From assembly GCF_905163445.1 (NCBI RefSeq), contig NC_053201.1:10674001-10738000 (forward strand): a stretch of DNA of 64,000 nt. The letters are read 5' to 3'. Within the stretch, counting starts at the first letter, position 1; each line of letters starts with the position of its first letter. The notes under the pieces are model-generated. The model had not been told where the DNA came from, ran no database searches, and saw only the letters and a list, made by a program, of their open reading frames with translations. A program made the translations under genes and the position numbers. Shown piece by piece: positions 43,095 to 51,400 of the stretch. This DNA is from Pararge aegeria (lineage: Eukaryota > Arthropoda > Insecta > Lepidoptera > Nymphalidae).

Positions 43095-43520
43095 TTGAAT
43101 AAAAACCTTACTTTCGTCAGAGTGTACATTATTCTACTAGTCATTTGATAGTTAATACCCATATTGAGGGAGTTGTGAAAAAAAATGTAATTCGTAATTT
43201 TGTTGGGCGGTCCTCTTGCATTTTAAATTTATTGAAGTGTAAAATATTCTACTAGTCAAGCCCTTCATTTGATACCCATATTGAGTTAGTTGTGACAAAA
43301 TATGTAATCCGCCATTTTGTGGCGGTGCGGGCTATCTTCGACAGATTTTCATCAAACATAGCTAAGAACACTCTCGGCTAATTCACTTTGATAAAAAAAG
43401 CAAAATCAAAATAGGTTCATCCGTTCGGGAACTACGATGCCATAGACTGACACCAAACACACACACACACATACACAAACATGTCTAACTTATAGCACTT
43501 AATGAATAATGTCAATTATA
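43095..43520 (+). repeat. Dispersed repeat with an internal two-unit tandem
   Basis: ATTCTACTAGTCATTTGATA with TACCCATATTGAGGGAGTTG, AAATGTAATTCGTAATTTTG (unit 1, from 43131) recurs as ATTCTACTAGTCAAGCCCTT, TACCCATATTGAGTTAGTTG, TATGTAATCCGCCATTTTG (unit 2, from 43248), a period of about 117 bp. A GGTTCATCCGTTCGGGAACT, ACGATGCCATAGACTGACAC end and AC repeats follow. Class uncertain, Helitron-like sentence. Confidence 0.75.
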
Positions 43521-44044
43521 AAAGCACATTTCCCCGAAAAGTTAAAGATCAACGTCGAACTCGCCCTCCCCGAAAGGGAAACAGAACCACGAGGTTTTCA
43601 CCGCTTCGTAGATTTTGTATGGTTAAAAGAAATTAATGTGGAATTATAGATTTAAGAAAACTTTACCAATGAGAAATAATACGCGGATGGTGTCGAAGGC
43701 GATTGCTAGTGACAAATAAATCTGATAATTATTAGACAAAAGATGAGATAAAAAACAGTAACACAAACTTAAGCTACCCGAAACAAGTGGTTCCAAAGTT
43801 TCTTTTAAGCTTTAATAATGTTTGAAATAATTTTCAGTGAATAATGAGAAAAGTAAACCTATTTACACGAAAAGAAGACATCTTAAAGCTTTTTCCACAC
43901 TGCAAGCGATATTATTACTAGGTGCTGATTTCCTACTTGACTATAATTATTGATCAATAAATAATAGATGAAAGAAAATGGAATATTAAAGAATGAATGA
44001 TTAATACAGTCGAAATCGAAAAAATAGTTACAGAATTATAAATA
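43521..44044. other. No recognised feature
   Basis: AT-rich spacer. Confidence 0.5.
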
Positions 44045-44110
44045 CAACAGAGCAAGGGGTTTAGGTGGTCTTATCGCTACATAGCGATCTCTTCAGGCAT
44101 TCGGATGTTG
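44045..44110 (-). mobile_element. LINE 3' hairpin-motif fragment
   Basis: GGTCTTATCGCTACATAGCG, ATCTCTTCAGGCATTC is the reverse of the GAGATCGCT...AGCGATAAGG motif. Confidence 0.65.
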
Positions 44111-44399
44111 TAAAGAAGAATAGTCTATATTTTTTATTATGATTTACTCCTTGAAACATTTCTTGTGCAATATACAGTTATATTGACCATACTAAGTCCA
44201 AAAAATAGTGGATTTTTACAGTTTAGTGCTTATTTACGACATCAGATTATCATAAGTGACGATGAAGTCTAGGGCCTATGTAAACACAAACAAGTTCTCA
44301 AGTATCAAATATTGGATAGAAGCAGGCGTTACTTTGCGGTAATCCATGATATATTAGGAAAATTAACCTTAATTTCTATGATCTAATAATCTTAACAAT
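44111..44399. other. No recognised feature
   Basis: AT-rich spacer. Confidence 0.5.
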
Positions 44400-44560
44400 T
44401 ATTCATTGTAACGTCAACATCTCCTGAGGATGCTCCGGTTTCGGAGCGAAACGTGCGTAGAGGGTACATTGCCGAAGATCTGTTTGGTGTGGAGTATAAG
44501 GATTGAAGAAATTATAAATTACACCATACCGATTCTCCTGCTTTTCGCGGAGTATAGCAA
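44400..44560 (+). mobile_element. Penelope-like or retrozyme-like element fragment
   Basis: Non-coding context of the hammerhead motif: GTAACGTCAACATCTCCTGA before it and AGGGTACATTGCCGAAGATC, TGTTTGGTGTGGAGTATAAG after it. A frame of 62 codons (44430-44618) starts inside the ribozyme and is judged spurious. Hammerhead motifs are known from Penelope-like elements, so that class is inferred. Confidence 0.55.
44421..44462 (+). ncRNA. Hammerhead ribozyme motif, type I with minimal stem III
   Basis: All conserved parts are present in order: stem I CTC (44421-44423), core CTGAGGA (44424-44430, matching CUGANGA), one extra T, stem II GCTCCG/CGGAGC with loop GTTT (44432-44447), GAAA (44448-44451), stem III AC/GT around loop GTGC (44451-44458), cleavage triplet GTA (44457-44459) and stem I return GAG (44460-44462). 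Predicted cleavage is after A44459. The extra T before stem II is a deviation that could lower activity. Confidence 0.7.
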
Positions 44561-44687
44561 ATTAAGCTTAATTTTCATAATTTCTCAAGTATTTACTAAT
44601 CGATGCTTAAGACCTTGAAGCTTGATGGCGGCTCATGTATATTTACACTTATACCCCTGAACCCCCTTTTTTATGATTTCAATTATA

Positions 44688-44965
44688 GATTAGCAAAGAT
44701 TTAGGACTTCGGTCTCACTTTCGGAGAGCCGAGTTTGAATCCCAGCACGCACCACTAACTTTTCTAAATCATGTAAGTTTGGTGCAATTCAAATATCACT
44801 TGCTTTAACGGTAAAGGAAAACATCGTGAGGAAACTTGCATACCTAAGGGTTCCTTATAATGTTGGAGTGTGAAGTCCACCAATCCGCTCTATCCTTTTC
44901 ATGTGGGAGACCCGTGCTCTGCAGTGGGCCGGTAATGGGTTTTTGTGATTAAGCTGATGAAGGTT
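44688..44965 (+). mobile_element. SINE-C, nearly full length
   Basis: GAGCCGAGTTTGAATCCCAG (box B region), GCAATTCAAATATCACTTGC, GTAAAGGAAAACATCGTGAG, CACCAATCCGC and GCTCTGCAGTGGGCCGGTAA, then a decayed GATGA tail. Confidence 0.92.
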
Positions 44966-45345
44966 AGCGATTAATATAAGCTTTCTTCGCTAGCAGTGGA
45001 CCGTGGACAGCCTACTTAATTTCTCAGAACTGTTTTCGAGATTTATTGGATAGGAGAAGAGATAAATCTTAGAAATAGTTATAAATAAAGTCACATATTT
45101 AGTGCGCTAGTCTTGCGAACTAGCAAGCACAGTTCAAAAGGGCTTATTATAACTATGGAATAATACAGAATTGATGGTAATTAAAAACTTTTGATCTTCT
45201 ACCATTTCCGGGAGGTTATGAATTCACTGTAATAATAAAATGTAGTATCTCCAGTGTAGTATCATATAAAAGTGGACCGTTAGAGGTACCTACTAGTCCA
45301 CTTTTAAATTTCGAATGCGGTTTAGTTAACGTACCCCTATCCCCA
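44966..45345. other. No recognised feature
   Basis: Includes two AGTGGACCGT-type words but no clear repeat or gene. Confidence 0.45.
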
Positions 45346-45759
45346 TCTATACTATAATATTATAAATGCCAATATAAGTTTGTTTGTTACGCTTTCACGC
45401 AAAAACTACTTAACCGATCCTCATGAAACTTTGTACACATATTTTTGGAAGTGTTAGAACTAATATAAGATACTTTTTATCCCGACATTAAGCTCGGTTC
45501 CTTTGGGAGAGGAGATGAAAGGGTTTGACGTTTTTACACCATAACTCCGATAAATTATAACCGATTTAAATAATTATTTTTGTACTATAGAGTTTATAAT
45601 ATGTGTTTAATTTTGCCCAAACTGTGGTTGAGGACAGAACTCCTCAGCGGATAGCAGCAAACCCCTCATTTAAGGCTTAACGATACGGAATACTTTGTTT
45701 TTTTTTTTGATCATCAATTCAATTTAATGCAACATTAAAAAGTCGCGGGCAACAGCTAG
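45346..45759 (+). mobile_element. Non-autonomous Helitron
   Basis: A|TC start at 45345-45347 (TCTATACTATAATATTATAA) and a CTAG|T end at 45756-45760 (GTCGCGGGCAACAGCTAGT). Inside: CACGCAAAAACTACTTAACC, GATCCTCATGAAACTTTGTA, ACTTTTTATCCCGACATTAA. No target-site duplication, as expected. Only one side of the GC-rich 3' hairpin is preserved. Confidence 0.8.
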
Positions 45760-46029
45760 TTCTACAATATAACAGAACATTTTACAGTAAACACTAGACG
45801 CTATTCTTTTTAAATTTTAAATAATGTAAACAAAAAAAACAAAATGAAAAACGTATGTTTGAAGTCTTCAGCGGACACGACGTGCAAATAAATATTTGCT
45901 AAGACGTTAAATAATTACTTCGCCTGCAAAAGATCAAGCAGCAAAATTCTTGTTCTTTAAATAGTATAACCCATCGAACCATGATTTACGTACCAATATT
46001 ATAAATGCATCAAGATACGTTTATATACT

Positions 46030-46235
46030 TTTGTGTGAAGCGGTGGTAGTCTAGTGGTTACGGCTACCGACCGTGTGGAGACCGAGTTCGAGCCCCGGCA
46101 CGCACCACTGACTTTTCGGAGCTATGTGCGTTTTTTAATTAAAGCAATTTAAATATAACTTTTTTTAAACGGTGAAGGAAAACATCGTGAGGTAACCTGC
46201 ATACATGAGAGTTTGATTCCCGTGCTGAAAAAAAA
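46030..46235 (+). mobile_element. SINE-C head and body, variant end
   Basis: GTGGTAGTCTAGTGGTTACG (box A region), GAGTTCGAGCCCCGGCACGC (box B), CGGTGAAGGAAAACATCGTG, then GAGAGTTTGATTCCCGTGCT and an A run instead of the usual SINE-C 3' half. Confidence 0.88.
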
Positions 46236-46334
46236 ATGTTCGGTTTTTCGATCTAGGAATTCCCCATGCCTTGGAGAGCACGTTGAGCCACTGATCTCAG
46301 TTATTAGCACAGAAACTTAAAATTAATAGTAAAA

Positions 46335-46640
46335 GCCAGCACGACACCGGAGGTTTTGATTAGCGCTGTGAGTTTAAGTTTTATTCCCAGCAACAGCATT
46401 TCTGATTTTTCTCTGGCCTTATCTGATTGCAGGGTTTGGTCGTGGCTAGTTACAACCCTACCGATAAAGACGTGACGCTAAGCGATTCAGTGCTTCCGTA
46501 CTATTTCGCGTAGAAGCCAATTAGGGGTATGACTACCATAATCCCTAACAGGCTAGCCCGCTACCATCTTAGACTGCATCATCACTTATAACCAGGTGAG
46601 ATTGCAGTCATGGTCTAACTAATAGTGGAATAAAAAAAAA
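46335..46640 (+). mobile_element. SINE-B, near full length
   Basis: TAGCGCTGTGAGTTTAAGTT, TTTCTCTGGCCTTATCTGAT, GGTCGTGGCTAGTTACAACC, CTAAGCGATTCAGTGCTTCC and GCAGTCATGGTCTAACTAAT then an A run. Box B is destroyed. Confidence 0.9.
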
Positions 46641-46904
46641 CGATAATTTTACCACATTTACACCTTTAAAAGTGTCTAGTATTTCTTTGACTTTTCTCGG
46701 TGATACAGAAATAAAATCGATTCCATGAATTCATTCCTTTTGTACATTCTTACAAGTAACTCGAGATACGATGACCTAAAATAAACCATCTGATAAAACA
46801 CTTGGAAGTAGTTGTTAGGATAAGATAAATAATGGAAACTTGAACGTATTCGATTGATTGAGATCTTCAATTTCCCCGCTGTTATCTAAAATACATGGAT
46901 ACCT

Positions 46905-47090
46905 CAATATCAATCTATTAACGGCCAACTACAGAACACACCTCTCCTACCACGATTTTTTTCCCACAATGACAAGTTAGGTGCGTTTTTTAATTCAAGC
47001 AATTTAAATATAAATTTCTTTAAACGGCGAATGAAAACAGCGTAAGGAAACCTGCATACCTGAGAGTTGGATTCCCGCGCTGTAAAAATA
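46905..47090 (+). mobile_element. SINE-C pieces, including a second copy of the variant end
   Basis: TATTAACGGCCAACTACAGA (46917, minus orientation) is followed by GTGCGTTTTTTAATTCAAGC, CGGCGAATGAAAACAGCGTA and GAGAGTTGGATTCCCGCGCT (plus orientation), the last matching 46118-46235. Confidence 0.75.
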
Positions 47091-47124
47091 TTATAGAAAA
47101 AGTTATATTAAAAAAAATTATGTA

Positions 47125-47215
47125 TTCAAATTCAAATTAAAATTCATTTATTTCAAGTAGGCCTACTTTATATCTTTGTAGTGACTCTACCACCGTTTCG
47201 GAAAGCTGATTAAGC
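47125..47215 (-). mobile_element. LINE1 3' UTR, shortened
   Basis: TATTCAAATTCAAATTAAAA tail, CAAGTAGGCCTACTTTATAT, AGTGACTCTACCACCGTTTC. Confidence 0.85.
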
Positions 47216-47239
47216 AGATAAAAAATGAAATTTATTATT

Positions 47240-47302
47240 AGTATTATTGTCGTAGTCCACCATGCTGGCAAAGTGCTGATTGGTGAACTGAGCACCTTTT
47301 AT
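47240..47302 (-). mobile_element. SINE-C fragment
   Basis: GTCGTAGTCCACCATGCTGG and CAAAGTGCTGATTGGTGAAC only. Confidence 0.6.
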
Positions 47303-47339
47303 ATTATTTCTTTTAAATTAGATACTATGAAGAAAGATG

Positions 47340-47610
47340 CGGTGATAGCCGCTTTCGGGGGGCCGAGTTCGAACCTTTTCTAAGTTATGTGCGTTTTAAG
47401 CAGTCAAATTATCACTAGCTGCAACGGTGAAGGAATATATCGTGAGGAAACCTGCATGCGCGCGAGTTCTCCATAATTCTCAAAAGGTGTGTAGTCCACC
47501 AATCCGCACTGAGCCAGCGTGCTACGGCCTTAACCCTTTCTCATTATGGGAAGAGATCTGTGTTGGCCTGTAGTTGGCCGGTAATTGGTTGATATGATGA
47601 GGTACTATTA
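47340..47610 (+). mobile_element. SINE-C, nearly full length
   Basis: GCGGTGATAGCCGCTTTCGG (box A lost), GGGCCGAGTTCGAACC, TTCTAAGTTATGTGCGTTTT, CCTGCATGCGCGCGAGTTCT, GTCCACCAATCCGCACTGAG and GGCCGGTAATTGGTTGATAT. A 14-nt deletion removes the CCGGCACGCACC region. Confidence 0.9.
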
Positions 47611-47689
47611 TAAATATGAAATTCAAATTAAGTATAATTTGAATTAGAAGGAGAAACACGGAAAACATAAAATAATACAGAAAACACAA

Positions 47690-47805
47690 AACAACATAAG
47701 TAAGAAATTAATTAAAAAATGTAGGCATGCAAAGGTGGCCTTATTGCTGCAACCTTTGAATGAGAGAACCTACCAAGAGATCGGGACAGTGCTGTAAGTG
47801 TACTA
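47690..47805 (-). mobile_element. LINE 3' end fragment
   Basis: TGTAGGCATGCAAAGGTGGC, CTTATTGCTGCAACCTTTGA relate to 56660 and 58640 copies. Confidence 0.6.
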
Positions 47806-48109
47806 AATTGATTAGGTAATATTTTGAATTTGAAATTCCTTAATTAAGAAGTAACGAGAGAAGGATATATACAAAATGCAATTTAGTTAGTTTAAACAAA
47901 TCAGCCTAGAGAGCTTGCTTTGCTGCTTCAATAACATCTAAGACATAAACGGATTTTGTTGCTACCTCCCTAGTCCTACGCTGAGATTGCCTCGATTGAA
48001 ATTACTAAGGCTTCAGTAGAAGTCTTACTTGTTAAATTAATATAAAAAGACGCTGATTGCTGTGATTGAAAAAACCTTCTCGTTTATTTTTAGGAATGTT
48101 TTAACGAAC
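47806..48109. other. No recognised feature (upstream of the guanylate cyclase exon)
   Basis: AT-rich; no promoter element could be assigned because the acceptor at 48331 implies the transcript starts further upstream. Confidence 0.4.
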
Positions 48110-48260
48110 GCCCCGGCGTAGTGTTAGGCGCTGTGGTATAAAGGCAAATCCCGGGTTTTATCTCAGGCAGCGCCAATTTGGAAATTTATAATTGTTGAAT
48201 TTTCTCTGGTCTGTTTCATGGAGGCTTCAGCCGTGTTTATTTACAAACTAAGCTGGGTTA
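48110..48260 (+). mobile_element. SINE-B head and part of body
   Basis: TAGGCGCTGTGGTATAAAGG, CCCGGGTTTTATCTCAGGCA (box B destroyed), GCCAATTTGGAAATTTATAA, TTTTCTCTGGTCTG, GGAGGCTTCAGCCGTG. It ends about 75 bp before the exon acceptor. Confidence 0.8.
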
Positions 48261-48332
48261 CCACGGTACATAATCACCAAGCGATGCTATAATCTTTGAC
48301 CATATATCGATAATTAATTTCGTTTGTTTCAG

Positions 48333-48428
48333 GTTTTCGGTGTGAAGTGCTGTGTTAGTGTTGTAGCAAATATGTAGTGATAACTAGAGTATTTGTGATT
48401 AGTGATGTGCATAACGTGAGATATCGAT
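48333..48428 (+). other. 5' UTR part of the first coding exon of the guanylate cyclase gene
   Basis: A pyrimidine-rich acceptor (AATTTCGTTTGTTTCAG, AG at 48331-48332) precedes 96 bases of untranslated sequence ending CGTGAGATATCGAT before the ATG. This implies an upstream non-coding exon not identified here. An ATG at 48371 opens only a two-codon frame (ATG TAG), so the ATG at 48429 is the sensible start. Confidence 0.6.
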
Positions 48429-48608
48429 ATGGGATGGTGCGTTTTCCTCATACTAGTTATATCTGGGACGGTTAGGTCTCAAAATTGTAGGGGTCAGGAG
48501 CCTCGGCAGAGGGCCTGCGAGAATGTGTGCGATGATAATGGGGTGTGCAAGATAAGAGCTGCGCTTTTGCTGCCGAAGAATACTACGTATAATGCCTGTT
48601 TGTCTGTG
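48429..48608 (+). CDS. Receptor-type guanylate cyclase (natriuretic-peptide-receptor-like), coding exon 1: signal peptide and Cys-rich start
   Basis: This exon encodes the N-terminus of a single-pass membrane receptor of the natriuretic peptide receptor/guanylate cyclase family, which turns extracellular ligand binding into cGMP. Residues 1-17 (MGWCVFLILVISGTVRS) form a classic signal peptide, with likely cleavage before QNC. Residues 20-40 carry four cysteines (C20, C30, C34, C40) in a short Cys-rich stretch. From residue 42 the IRAALLLPKNTTY sequence is the first beta strand of the ANF-receptor ligand-binding fold, with a possible N-glycosylation site N51-T-T. The exon is exactly 60 codons from ATG and ends TCTGTG|GTAAGT, phase 0, which joins in frame to the exon at 50223. 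The start follows TATCGAT, with no in-frame alternative upstream. The open frame running on to 48629 is intron read-through. A cyclase-less clearance-type receptor remains possible because the intracellular part is outside the window. Confidence 0.85.
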
Positions 48609-48778
48609 GTAAGTTGTTTTTCTTTTTAAAGTTGCGTTTGACAAGAGATCTTATATTTGATAGGAGGCAGGTGATACTTTACTGAACTCAATAATATACA
48701 ATGCACATCAAGCTTGCGAATCTTATATAATCCGTGAATACCAGACATATCTGCACGGTGAAATTTACAAACTCGCGT

Positions 48779-48830
48779 TACACTTTACGCACGTTTCGCT
48801 TCGACAACGGAGACTATTCAGGAGACTTCA
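48779..48830 (-). repeat. Degenerate hammerhead-like motif
   Basis: Minus strand: CTCCTGAATAGTCTCCG, TTGT, CGAAGCGAAACGTGCGTAAA. The arrangement and the GCGAAACGTGCGTA end match 44421-44462, but the core has CTGAATA in place of CTGANGA and stem II is imperfect, so it is predicted to be inactive. Confidence 0.55.
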
Positions 48831-49136
48831 CAATACATAGTGAATTGCATGCGCAAGACTTGCGAGGTATGGTGTAGAAGTTTGAAGCATTTTATAAGCT
48901 GCACCTATTAGATTTGCCTGGTTTTCACGGACGACAGGAAACTATAAAAACGTATAATTACATAGATATACATACAAAATATATAAACAATGATCATGGC
49001 ATTTATATTATTTTTAAATTGTAACATATTCTTGAATTCAATTTAAAACGTGCGTAATCTAAAATTATTTCCAAAGACCATATCCTACTTTGTATTTACA
49101 ATTTCTGACACGTGAGAGCTCCCTTTTTTTTCATTT

Positions 49137-49183
49137 TCTGGTCAGGTTGGATGGGTGGTTTCGGCCGTGGCTAATTACCAGAT
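49137..49183 (+). mobile_element. SINE-B internal fragment
   Basis: TCTGGTCAGGTTGGATGGGT and CGGCCGTGGCTAATTACCAG. Confidence 0.6.
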
Positions 49184-49867
49184 CTTCAGGTGTTTTCTTT
49201 ATGAATAAAATATATGGACATCCGCAGTGCTTTATTCAATCTATTTGTATCAGCTACGGCAGTATATTTTCCCGCTCAACCTCAACACCGTGGCAAGTTT
49301 TATTGCGTTCCGACCATTTTCATTACGCATAGCCTTTTCTGTAGTGTACTCCTATTTTATTAACATAAATATATAGAAGATAATTTACAATTCGATTAAA
49401 GCTAATTACATAAAATATCGTGAAATTTTATTGTAGAGTAACTAAAAATAGGTAAAGGTAGGTACGTTTAATAAGTGCTTATACACTTATCTGAAATAAA
49501 TTAATTTAGATTTTTTAGTGGAATTTGCAAACACTTTCCAGGCTAGATTTGGTCAGTAGTGCCAAACTCAGTTTTTCAATAGTTACAGTATAAAAAGGAC
49601 AGTTCCTTTCAATTTATGTTATAAAAATATATATTTTATTTTAATAAAATAATCGGCACCAATCTTACAAGCTACTTATCTAAAGTCAATAATCAATCTT
49701 ATCCAAAATCTGCAGATTAAATAATAGAATTAGTGTAGGACCCTTCTTATCAACAGGGAAGAGTGGGAAAAGGATAGCACTACTACACTAGACGTTCTAT
49801 CTGAATATTTCGGATTACATTGATTATTTATTCATTTCGGGCGTTAATAGGTTTTTTAATGACAAGG
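49184..49867. other. No recognised feature (within intron 1)
   Basis: AT-rich intron sequence. Confidence 0.5.
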
Positions 49868-50112
49868 TACATGTTTCGCTCTCATCTCCGACAATTAGTA
49901 GATGGAAAGCAGCCAGCTTCGCTCTCAACTCCCACATTCATTCTAAATGTTAATGTTAGAAAAGAGCAACTACTTTCTTGTCGGTTCTTCTCGGTAGAAT
50001 CTGCTTTCCAAACCGGTGTTAGAGTCACTACGAACAGACAAACTTGACATTTCAAAAGTGCTTATAAAGTAGGTCTACTTGAATACAATGATTTTTGAAT
50101 TTTGAATTTTTA
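49868..50112 (+). mobile_element. LINE1 3' UTR, sense to the host gene
   Basis: CATGTTTCGCTCTCATCTCC, AAAAGAGCAACTACTTTCTT, TCTTCTCGGTAGAATCTGCT, CCGGTGTTAGAGTCACTACG, ATTTCAAAAGTGCTTATAAA and a TTTTGAATTTTGAATTTTT tail. It ends about 110 bp before the exon 2 acceptor. Confidence 0.88.
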
Positions 50113-50222
50113 GGGGCAGGTTTGTTATCTATAGTATAATTTGGCTTGTGTTGTATACGGCAATGTAACTTTTATAATAGTTCTTTTACCGGTTCTGAAG
50201 ACTAGTTTCTTTGGATTTTTAG

Positions 50223-50412
50223 GTAGAGCCAGTTTTCGAGCTAGCGCTGCAAGACAATGCAGTGCAAGAGGTCTTTCCTTCCTGGCTACAGTTCGAATGG
50301 ATGTCGTATGACGTCCAGGACTGTGATGCAGCATACGCCGTTATCTCCGCCATTGACGCTTACAATGACTGCGCACACGTCTTCTTCGGACCATCTTGTG
50401 ACTTCGCACTAG
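50223..50412 (+). CDS. Receptor-type guanylate cyclase (natriuretic-peptide-receptor-like), coding exon 2: ANF-receptor ligand-binding domain
   Basis: The exon encodes residues 61-123 plus the first base of the next codon. In frame after exon 1 it reads VEPVFELALQDNAVQEVF, then SWLQFEWMSYDVQDCDAAYA, VISAIDAYNDCAHVFFGP and SCDFAL, with the split codon most likely Gly. The pattern P-x-x-x-LA (first helix), D-C-x-x-x-YA (residues 93-99), and DCAHVFFGPSCDFALG are hallmark positions of the extracellular ligand-binding domain of membrane guanylate cyclases. C94, C110 and C119 are candidates for the conserved disulfides. Splice sites are clean: TTTTTAG|GTAGAG and CACTAG|GTGAGTAC, phase 1. Base composition is visibly GC-richer than the flanks. 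No further exon is seen downstream, so about 120 residues of what is normally a protein of over 1,000 residues are present. Confidence 0.9.
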
Positions 50413-50439
50413 GTGAGTACAGATGATATTTTTTAATAC

Positions 50440-51115
50440 ATTCAATTAATGATTTTAAACTAAGACGTTCGTGGTTTAACAACTTCATCATCATCATCAT
50501 CATCTCAACCAATTGACGTCCACTGCTGGACATAGGTCTTTTGTAGGGAGTTCCACAATGCACGGTCCTGGGCCGCTTGCCTCCAACGGCTCCCAGCTAC
50601 TCGCCTGATGTCATCTGTCCACCTCGTTTGGGGCCGACCTACGCTGCGTTTACCGGTGCGGGGTCGCCATTCCAGCACCTTAAGACCCCAACGTCCATCG
50701 GTTCTCCGAGCTATGTGCCCCGCCCATTGCCACTTCAGCTTCGCAACTGGCTGAGCTATGTCGGTAACTCTAGTTCTTCTACGGATCTCCTCATTTCTGA
50801 TTTGATCACGTAGAGATACTCCTAACATAGCTCTCTCCATCGCCCGCTGAGTGACTCTGAGCCTTCTTATGAGGCCCATAGTTAGCGACCATGTCTCTGA
50901 TCCGTAAGTCATCCCTGGCAACACGCACTGTTCGAAGACTTTAGTCTTCAGGCACTGGGGCACTGTTTAACAACTTAAAAATAGTCAAACAGATACATAG
51001 CACTATAATGTTTTGAAATTTGTCGATATTTCACGACCCTGTCACACGGATCCTGATCGGGACTTCGGAGGTCAAGCTAGATGTCATGGGCAGAAACTGA
51101 GTACCCGCATCCATC
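50440..51115 (-). repeat. Dispersed retroelement-like repeat split by an RTE insertion
   Basis: GATTTTAAACTAAGACGTTC, GTGGTTTAACAACTT before the insertion and TTTGTCGATATTTCACGACC after it correspond to 61311-61440 (GATTTTAAACTAAGATTATC, GGATTTGTCGATACTTCGAA). Class not certain; strand is nominal. Confidence 0.6.
50486..50965 (-). mobile_element. Young RTE LINE copy with exact target-site duplication
   Basis: The open frame on the minus strand (152 codons, 50505-50963) starts at MPQCLKTKVFEQCVLPGMTY and runs GSETWSLTMGLIRRLRVTQR, through GHIARRTDGRWG, VGRPQTRWTDDIRRVAGSRW to NSLQKTYVQQWTSIG. It ends with the GATGA tail (CATCATCATCATCATCATCT on the plus strand). TTTAACAACTT flanks it exactly (50475-50485, 50966-50976). 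It is almost identical to 15258-15661 and extends further 5'. No catalytic domain. Confidence 0.95.
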
Positions 51116-51274
51116 TTCTTTTTGTTGGTATTTCATTAACAATTCCACTTAAGTGTGGTACGAGTATGTCGAACAGTTCGAATCACATTTGAACTTTTTT
51201 TTATAATCCGTAACATCAGAACTGTTAATAGGTATTGGGGTGTTGTTGGTTTCAACAAACAAACTTTTCATCAT

Positions 51275-51400
51275 CGTCATCATATTAAACCATTACCGGG
51301 CGACTACAGAGCACGTGTCTCCTCCCACAATGAGAAGAGTAAGGCCATATTCAACCACGCCGGCCCAATGCGGATTGGTGGACACACAATTACGCATTTA
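51275..51400 (-). mobile_element. SINE-C 3' half
   Basis: CATCATCGTCATCATATTAA tail, CGACTACAGAGCACGTGTCT, CCTCCCACAATGAGAAGAGT, CCCAATGCGGATTGGTGGAC. Confidence 0.88.

Larger units (their letters stand above)
48609..50222 (+). other. Intron 1 of the guanylate cyclase gene
   Basis: 1,614 bp, phase 0, with donor GTAAGT at 48609 and acceptor TTTCTTTGGATTTTTAG ending at 50222. It contains a decayed hammerhead-like motif, a short SINE-B piece and a LINE1 3' end in sense orientation; the remainder is AT-rich and unassigned. Confidence 0.8.

Noticed and set aside
44430..44618. 62-codon frame starting MLRFRSETCVEG
   Set aside because: Its start is inside the hammerhead motif and it reads through non-coding repeat sequence.
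50577..50813. Plus-strand 78-codon frame MPPTAPSYSPDV, also at 15349-15585
   Set aside because: Antisense shadow of the RTE reverse-transcriptase frame, repeated because the element is repeated.
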